From the NCBI GenBank assembly GCA_902826035.1, contig CADEDG010000016.1:1-37147 (forward strand): a stretch of 37,147 nucleotides of DNA, given 5' to 3'. Below the pieces are notes generated by a model. It had not been told where the DNA came from. It was given only the letters and a program-made list of their open reading frames with translations, and made no database searches. The translations under genes were made by a program, and so were the position numbers. The DNA comes from an uncultured Alphaproteobacteria bacterium (GTDB lineage: Bacteria; Pseudomonadota; Alphaproteobacteria; Caulobacterales; Aquidulcibacteraceae). How positions within the stretch are numbered: position 1 is the stretch's first letter; every line of letters starts with the position of its first letter. This document shows, piece after piece, positions 32,479 to 37,147 of this stretch.

Positions 32479-34079
32479 GCCGCCCGCTCCTTCGCCGCCG
32501 AGAACCGCACTTTCGGGTTCTTCTCCTGCACGTAGCCGATCTCCCAGGCGCTTTTGCCGAGGTACACCGGCGCGTTATCGACATCCTCGGCCATTTGCAT
32601 CTTGGATTTTTCCGCGAACGCTTCGAGGTCGGCGCGGGCGTCGGCGCTGATCCAGCGGGCGGCCTGATAGGGCGAGGTTTCGAAAATCACTTCGAGGCCG
32701 TATTCGGCTTTCATGCGCTCGTCGAGCACGTCGAATTGCAGCGCGCCGACGGCGCCGACGACGAGATCGCCGCCCGTCACCGGTTTGAACACTTGCGTCA
32801 CGCCCTCCTCGCCCAAGGCTTCGAGCGCCTTGCGCAAATGCTTCTGCTTCAGCGGATCGCGCACGCGCACGCGTTTGAGAATTTCCGGTGCGAAGTTTGG
32901 GATGCCGGAAAACACGATCTCGCCGCTTTCGGAAAGCGAGTCACCAACGCGCAAGCCGCCGTGACTTGGAATGCCGATCACGTCGCCAGGAAACGCTTCA
33001 TCGGCGATCTCGCGTTCCTGCGCCAGAAACATCAGCGGGTTGTGCACGTTGAAGCCTTTGCCTGCCGCCGTTTTCAGCGTCATGCCGCGCTGAAAACGGC
33101 CTGAGCAAATGCGATAGAAGCCGACGCGGTCGCGGTGCTTGGGATCCATGTTGGCTTGGATCTTGAACACAAAACCGCTCACCTCCTCGCGGCTCGGCGC
33201 GATCTCGGTGGCCGCGCCCTTGATGCGCGCCGATTGCTCGCGCGGGTGTGGCGCATGGGCGGCCAGCCCCGCCAGCAATTCGAGCACGCCAAAGCGCCGC
33301 AGCGCAGAGCCGAAATAGACCGGCGTCAAATGCCCTTCGCGAAACGCTTTCAGCTCGAACTTGGGCAGGCCCTCGCGCGCAAGCTCAGCAGTTTCTTCCA
33401 ACTCAGCGCGAACGTCGTCGTTCACGCCGATCAGGAAACCCTGGCCGCCGCGCCTCTGGCGCTCTTCGCTAGCGAACCCCTGCTCGCCGGCTTCGAGGCG
33501 ACGGAACGGCACGAACTCGTCCGTCGTCAAATCCAACATGCCGGCAAAGCGTTGCCCGGACGCGGCCGGCCAATACATCGGCGCTGTATCCATCGCCAGC
33601 TTGGAGTGGACTTCATCCAGCAACGCGAACGGGTCCTGCGCCTCGCGGTCCATCTTGTTGATGAAAGTGGTGATCGGAATGTCGCGCAGGCGGCAGACTT
33701 CAAACAGTTTCAAAGTTTGCGGCTCGATGCCCTTAGCGGCATCGAGCACCATCACGGCGGAGTCCGCAGCCGTGAGCGTCCTGTACGTATCTTCCGAAAA
33801 ATCCTCGTGCCCGGGTGTGTCGAGCAGGTTGAACACGAGGCGCTCATGCTCAAACGTCATCACCGACGCCGAGACCGAAATCCCGCGCTCGCGCTCGATC
33901 TTCATCCAGTCCGACTTGGTGCGCCGTGCGGCCCCACGCGCGGCGACCACGCCGGCCAAATGGATTGCCCCGCCCGCGAGCAGCAACGATTCCGTTAGCG
34001 TGGTCTTGCCGGCGTCCGGGTGCGAGATGATCGCGAACGTGCGGCGGCGTTGCGCTTCGGAGGCGGGGGTGGAGGACAT
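32475..34079 (-). CDS. prfC: Peptide chain release factor 3 (GTPase)
   Basis: 534 residues. GTPase domain with P-loop SHPDAGKTT at 19-27, G3 DTPGHEDF near residue 89-96 and G4 NKMD; domains II and III follow (GDVIGIPSHGGLRVGD, VGALQFDVLDERM). RF3 recycles RF1/RF2 after peptide release. Length and order are normal. It converges with the DUF2336 gene, overlapping stops by 4 nt. Upstream is a 126-bp spacer before the next minus-strand gene. Confidence 0.96.
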   Translation of the reverse strand: MSSTPASEAQRRRTFAIISHPDAGKTTLTESLLLAGGAIHLAGVVAARGAARRTKSDWMKIERERGISVSASVMTFEHERLVFNLLDTPGHEDFSEDTYRTLTAADSAVMVLDAAKGIEPQTLKLFEVCRLRDIPITTFINKMDREAQDPFALLDEVHSKLAMDTAPMYWPAASGQRFAGMLDLTTDEFVPFRRLEAGEQGFASEERQRRGGQGFLIGVNDDVRAELEETAELAREGLPKFELKAFREGHLTPVYFGSALRRFGVLELLAGLAAHAPHPREQSARIKGAATEIAPSREEVSGFVFKIQANMDPKHRDRVGFYRICSGRFQRGMTLKTAAGKGFNVHNPLMFLAQEREIADEAFPGDVIGIPSHGGLRVGDSLSESGEIVFSGIPNFAPEILKRVRVRDPLKQKHLRKALEALGEEGVTQVFKPVTGGDLVVGAVGALQFDVLDERMKAEYGLEVIFETSPYQAARWISADARADLEAFAEKSKMQMAEDVDNAPVYLGKSAWEIGYVQEKNPKVRFSAAKERAA

Positions 34080-34205
34080 GGGGAAGCGGGCGTTTACGCT
34101 GGGCAGGTGCAGGTGGCAACAGCCCCTGCTGCGACAGCGTCGAAACCGCCAGGTCGGGAAACGCGAACCCCAGATCAGTCGATGCAGGTGCTCACGCCTG
34201 CAAGT
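34080..34205. other. Intergenic spacer upstream of prfC
   Basis: 126 bp between a secreted-protein gene and prfC, both on the minus strand. It contains the hairpin at 34183-34202 and would also hold any prfC promoter. Several GC-rich partial repeats of GCAGG/CCTGC are present; no gene is seen. Confidence 0.4.
34183..34202 (-). terminator. Hairpin 3 nt after a stop codon, possible terminator
   Basis: TGCAGG and CCTGCA arms (6 perfect pairs) around an 8-nt loop, beginning 3 nt downstream of the stop of the gene ending at 34206. No U-run follows, so it is at best a non-canonical terminator or mRNA 3' end. Confidence 0.35.
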
Positions 34206-34595
34206 TCACTCCCCGTAGAGCCGCACAGTGGCGCCGACGCCGCGGCGGCGGGTGTTGGCCTCGTACACCATGCCCACGGAGGCGATGTTGCGATCGTCGC
34301 CTTCAAGGTCGATGGCGCGCGTGCACTGGCCCGCTTGGATGCGCGCCCGCACCGGGACATCTTGATGACCGCCATTGGCGAAGTGCACATCGACATCGAT
34401 GAAGTGCACAGGCCGTTCGTAGACGCAGAGTCGGATGCGTTCGAACCGACGACCGCCTTCCACAACGATGGTGTCCCGGTCGACAGCGTCGCGCACGTCG
34501 CGCGTGCCCAGCAGCTCCCAATCCCAAGCGAAGGCCGGCGCCGTCAGCGTGACCATGGCGATGGCCGCGACAGTGCAGAGCGTCCTGATTTTCAT
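34206..34595 (-). CDS. Secreted DUF2541-like protein of unknown function
   Basis: 129 residues. The signal peptide (KIRTLCTVAAIAMVTLTAPAFA, cleavage near residue 23) directs it out of the cytoplasm. The mature part is beta-rich: WELLGTRDVRDAVDRDTI, then FERIRLCVYERPVHFIDV, and near the end DLEGDDRNIASVGMVYEA. This pattern resembles the DUF2541 (YaaI-like) family, from memory. Two cysteines remain in the mature chain and might pair. Function is unknown. A hairpin follows the stop. It lies alone between prfC and the DUF1491 gene, with 81 nt of upstream spacer. Confidence 0.75.
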   Translation of the reverse strand: MKIRTLCTVAAIAMVTLTAPAFAWDWELLGTRDVRDAVDRDTIVVEGGRRFERIRLCVYERPVHFIDVDVHFANGGHQDVPVRARIQAGQCTRAIDLEGDDRNIASVGMVYEANTRRRGVGATVRLYGE

Positions 34596-34676
34596 ATGCG
34601 ATACCCCTTAGCTCGTCCCTCGCGCTGCCTTAGGAAGCACAAACGGGCCGATTTGAATAGTCAATAGCAGGCGTCC

Positions 34677-35012
34677 CTACTCCACCCGCTCCATCAAGAA
34701 ATGCCGCCCCTGCTTGTCCTCCACCTCCACCACCCAGAGGTCGGGATCGTTAGCGCTGCGTTTACGAATGGCGTCGTCCACGTCCGCCTCGACATCCCCC
34801 AGCGTCCCAGACGAGAGATCGAGCCACACGCGCTCCCCGTCGCCCCCACGCGCCGGCGCATAAAGCCGCGCTCGCCCATCCATCGTCGCGACCTTGACCA
34901 GCACCGCGCCGGCGTCCGCATCGCCCCGGCGCACGATTCCCGCAAACGCGCCGGCGTCCGAAGCGCGGCGGATCAGCGCGCTCGCCCAAAAATCTGTCTT
35001 CAGTTCAGCCAT
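34677..35012 (-). CDS. DUF1491 family protein
   Basis: 111 residues starting MAELKTDFWASALIRRA, followed by GAFAGIVRRGDADAGAVLVKV and the ending DLWVVEVEDKQGRHFLMER, which closely follow the DUF1491 family of alphaproteobacteria. No signal peptide or membrane segment; probably cytoplasmic. Function is unknown. The start at 35012 fits the family; the frame is open much further upstream but that part is antisense to the divergent secreted-protein gene and is rejected. Confidence 0.88.
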   Translation of the reverse strand: MAELKTDFWASALIRRASDAGAFAGIVRRGDADAGAVLVKVATMDGRARLYAPARGGDGERVWLDLSSGTLGDVEADVDDAIRKRSANDPDLWVVEVEDKQGRHFLMERVE

Positions 35013-35067
35013 GGCCTCTGCCCGTTCACCAGAACGCAACCAGCTTCCTTTAACTAATTTCGCTCCC

Positions 35068-35922
35068 ATGCGCGCCTTTTTCCTTGCCGCCGCCCTGGCG
35101 CTGACCACGACCGCCGCAGCTGCGAGCGAGCCGCCAAACGCGCGCGCGGCTTTCGTCGAGCGGCGCGGCTTGATCGAATCCGACGCCCAATGCCGCCTCT
35201 TCACCCGCGACATGCGCGCAGCTCTCGAAGCCGGCGCTGGCCAGGCCCGCGGGGCCCTGTTGCGGGCTGGCTGGTCGCGCGCACAGCTGGGCGAGTTAGA
35301 GCAAGCCGTAGTCGCGGCCGCGCGCACCCGCCGCTGCGACGACCAGCGCACGCTCACCGCCGCCGCCGAGGCACGCACCGGCTTCACCACCTGGATGCGC
35401 TCCAACCGCGTCGATTTCGAAGGCTGGGCGCGAACCTGGTCCACACGCCGCGTTGCCGCCTCCGATGGCTGGCGGCTGCGCCAAGATATCGACGCGCCAG
35501 CGCGCGCGACGTTTGGCATTCGCGAAGCTGGCGGCGTGCGCCGTCTTGTGCTGATGCTGCCGCTGGCGCGCGGCGAAGCGCCGCCGGCTTCCGCGCGACT
35601 GGCCATGCGCGACCCCTCCCGGACGAATGCGCCAGAAATCGCGCTGCAACAACGCATCTCGTTTGGCCTGAATGCTGGCGCGCCCTCGCCAAGCCAAGCG
35701 GTGCTGAGCTATCCCTCGACCCGCACCAGCGAAAACGCACCGCGCGGCGCTTCCTTCGCGGTCTTCGCGTTTCCGGATGCGGCATTTGTCAGCTTGCTTG
35801 CACTCGATCCACGCGAAAGCGCGGAAATAACGCTTCAAGGCGCACGCGGAGCGCGCCGCCTGCTGGTGGAGGTTGGCGATGTGGCCGCAGCGCGCGCGTT
35901 CCTGCTGATTGGCGCCAGCTAG
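35068..35922 (+). CDS. Secreted protein of unknown function
   Basis: 284 residues. The start at 35068 gives a clear signal peptide (MRAFFLAAALALTTTAAAASE, cleavage near residue 20); the frame is open upstream but that would hide it. The mature N-terminal half is helical with two cysteines (AQCRLF and RRCDDQ); the C-terminal half looks beta-rich (GVRRLVLMLPLARGE, ASFAVFAFPDAAF, RRLLVEVGDVAAA). I do not recognise the family. It is divergent from the DUF1491 gene (55 nt between starts) and converges on the right-hand kinase with a 4-nt stop overlap. Periplasmic location is likely. Confidence 0.75.
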   Translation: MRAFFLAAALALTTTAAAASEPPNARAAFVERRGLIESDAQCRLFTRDMRAALEAGAGQARGALLRAGWSRAQLGELEQAVVAAARTRRCDDQRTLTAAAEARTGFTTWMRSNRVDFEGWARTWSTRRVAASDGWRLRQDIDAPARATFGIREAGGVRRLVLMLPLARGEAPPASARLAMRDPSRTNAPEIALQQRISFGLNAGAPSPSQAVLSYPSTRTSENAPRGASFAVFAFPDAAFVSLLALDPRESAEITLQGARGARRLLVEVGDVAAARAFLLIGAS

Positions 35923-37112
35923 GTCGCCACGAGCACCGGCAGGCTTACTCGTATCAATGCGCCGCCGCCGGGCGCTTCGAGCAAAGAGAGTTCGCCGCCA
36001 TGCAGCACAGCCAACGCCCTCACCAGCGACAAGCCTAAGCCCGCGCCCTCCTCACCCCCGGCGCCGCGTTCATAGGGCGCCGCCATTCGCTCGCGTTCGT
36101 GCGCGGGAATACCCGGTCCGGAATCGGCCACCTCCAGCACCAGTGTGCGCCCGGCACTAACGGCGCTGACACTAACCCGCGCGCCTTCCGGGCTGAATTT
36201 CAGCGCATTACCGACGAGGTTGATGATAATACGACGAAGCGCTGTTGCATCGGCGCTGACCATGATCGGCGCTTCCGGCGTGATCATGGCAAGCGCAATC
36301 GCCCTACGCTGCGCCGCGTCAGTGGACAACCGCACCACTTCTTCAACCAGCGAACGCGCATCGAAAATCTCGCGCTCGATCGGATATCGCCCTGCCTCAA
36401 TCCGGGAGATGTCGAGCAGATCGTTGACCAAGCCCAGCAAATGGTTGCCGCTCTTGCGGATGAGGCCAGCGTATTCGGAATAGCGCTCGTTGAGGTCGCC
36501 GAACAGGCGCCGCTCGATCATCTCGGCGAAGCCCAGAATGTGCGTCAACGGCGTGCGCAATTCATGCGACACCTCCGCAATGCGTGCGCCCGCAACGGCG
36601 ACGACATTGGCGTTTGAACGCTGACCGAGCACGGTCAATCCTGCGGCAAAGGCAATTGCGGCTGCCGCGAGCAGCGCCGCAAAAAGCGCAACCGGGCCGT
36701 CCACGCCGCCCCTGCTTGCCCAAGCCGCGATCACGAACCCAAGCGCTCCGGCCGCGCCCGCCACAACCCGCCACGGACGCCCAAGCGCCGATGTGAGAGC
36801 GAGCGGAATTGCAAACAACACCGCCAATGGCGAAGACGCCCCGCCCGTGCTGGAAACCAGCGCGATGGCGCTCAGCATCCAGACTAGTATCCACCCGGCG
36901 TCCGCGATCCTTCGTCCAAGGTGGACGACCAGGGCGAACCCCGCCAAAGCCGGCGCCAAAGCGAGAGCCGCCGCCGCTGAAACCTCCGGCGACGCACCCG
37001 CACCCCAGCCGGTAACCCCTGCTGCGACGGCGACAAGCAGCAGCCAAACCCAGCACGCCAGAGCAAACGCAACTGCGTTTAGGCCTCTTGTTACTGCCTG
37101 TTGTGTTGACAC
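35919..37112 (-). CDS. Membrane sensor histidine kinase, DivJ/PleC-like
   Basis: 397 residues. The N-terminal half (about 10-165) is hydrophobic with around six transmembrane helices and almost no periplasmic domain. Then comes HisKA with SHELRTPLTHILGFAEMI (phospho-His near 184), including the insertion RRLFGDL and the segment LLGLVNDLLDISRIEAGRY, and HATPase_c with NLVGNALKFSPEG, DSGPGI and GAGLGLSLV. This architecture recalls DivJ of the Caulobacter cell-cycle network, though orthology cannot be shown here. It starts at GTG (no better start seen, weak ribosome binding site). A near-consensus CtrA-type site lies 18 nt upstream. Confidence 0.88.
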   Translation of the reverse strand: MSTQQAVTRGLNAVAFALACWVWLLLVAVAAGVTGWGAGASPEVSAAAALALAPALAGFALVVHLGRRIADAGWILVWMLSAIALVSSTGGASSPLAVLFAIPLALTSALGRPWRVVAGAAGALGFVIAAWASRGGVDGPVALFAALLAAAAIAFAAGLTVLGQRSNANVVAVAGARIAEVSHELRTPLTHILGFAEMIERRLFGDLNERYSEYAGLIRKSGNHLLGLVNDLLDISRIEAGRYPIEREIFDARSLVEEVVRLSTDAAQRRAIALAMITPEAPIMVSADATALRRIIINLVGNALKFSPEGARVSVSAVSAGRTLVLEVADSGPGIPAHERERMAAPYERGAGGEEGAGLGLSLVRALAVLHGGELSLLEAPGGGALIRVSLPVLVAT

Positions 37113-37130
37113 GGAAAGGCGGCCCGCGAG

Positions 37131-37145
37131 TAAAAGACTTCTTAA
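37131..37145 (-). promoter_or_regulatory. CtrA-like box (TTAA-N7-TTTA) upstream of the kinase gene
   Basis: On the minus strand the sequence reads TTAAGAAGTCTTTTA, one mismatch from the CtrA consensus TTAA-N7-TTAA. It ends 18 nt before the GTG start at 37112. One site of this length can occur by chance, but TTAA is rare in this GC-rich window. Confidence 0.4.
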
Positions 37146-37147
37146 CG

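Noticed and set aside
35013-35657. Upstream extension of the DUF1491 reading frame
   Set aside because: The extension is antisense to the secreted-protein gene and is basic low-complexity sequence; the family begins at the ATG at 35012.

Overview
The window looks like chromosomal DNA from a high-GC alphaproteobacterium. This rests on an RcGTA-type gene transfer agent (GTA) cluster, a cycHJKL-type cytochrome c maturation operon followed by degP, a two-component pair and glnE (an order I recall from rhizobia and relatives), and DUF1491 and DUF2336 proteins. A multi-pass kinase of DivJ/PleC flavour with a CtrA-like box in front of it suggests a Caulobacterales or Hyphomonadaceae-like host, but this taxonomic step is inference. 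No tRNA, rRNA, CRISPR array, insertion sequence or integrase was seen.

Left block (1-14080): the C-terminal end of a histidine kinase on the plus strand meets a long minus-strand series. Read in its direction of transcription, that series is a CbpA-type DnaJ, a secreted PepSY protein, a FeuP/FeuQ-like response regulator and sensor kinase, ccmI-ccmE-ccmF-ccmH (holocytochrome c assembly), a DegP/HtrA periplasmic protease, a second OmpR-type regulator with its HAMP-containing kinase, and glnE (glutamine synthetase adenylyltransferase). Many junctions overlap as ATGA or TTGA, so translational coupling is likely. The theme is envelope sensing and quality control, respiration and nitrogen control.

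Central block (14174-27225, minus strand): a full 17-gene GTA structural cluster in canonical order. It encodes small and large terminase, portal, a small membrane/coiled-coil protein (gp3.5), prohead protease, HK97 capsid, head-tail connectors, tail terminator, tail tube, two tail-assembly chaperones, a very short tape measure, distal tail protein, Cys4 hub, NlpC/P60 peptidase and the 1293-residue tip/host-specificity protein. All frames are open and composition looks like the flanks. No integration, replication, lysogeny or lysis genes are present, as expected for a domesticated particle whose lysis and regulatory genes lie elsewhere. The only sizeable internal gap (102 nt, capsid to connector) is filled by a long imperfect palindrome. 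The 223-bp region upstream of the cluster carries four copies of the hexamer CGACCG/CGGTCG.

Right block (27449-37147): divergent from the GTA are a class A penicillin-binding protein, a Uup-like ABC-F ATPase and a DUF2336 protein. These converge on prfC (release factor 3), which is followed by a secreted DUF2541-like protein, a DUF1491 protein, a divergent secreted protein of unknown function, and a membrane histidine kinase at the right edge. All three convergent gene pairs in the window overlap at their stop codons (9, 4 and 4 nt). No intergenic region exceeds 300 bp.
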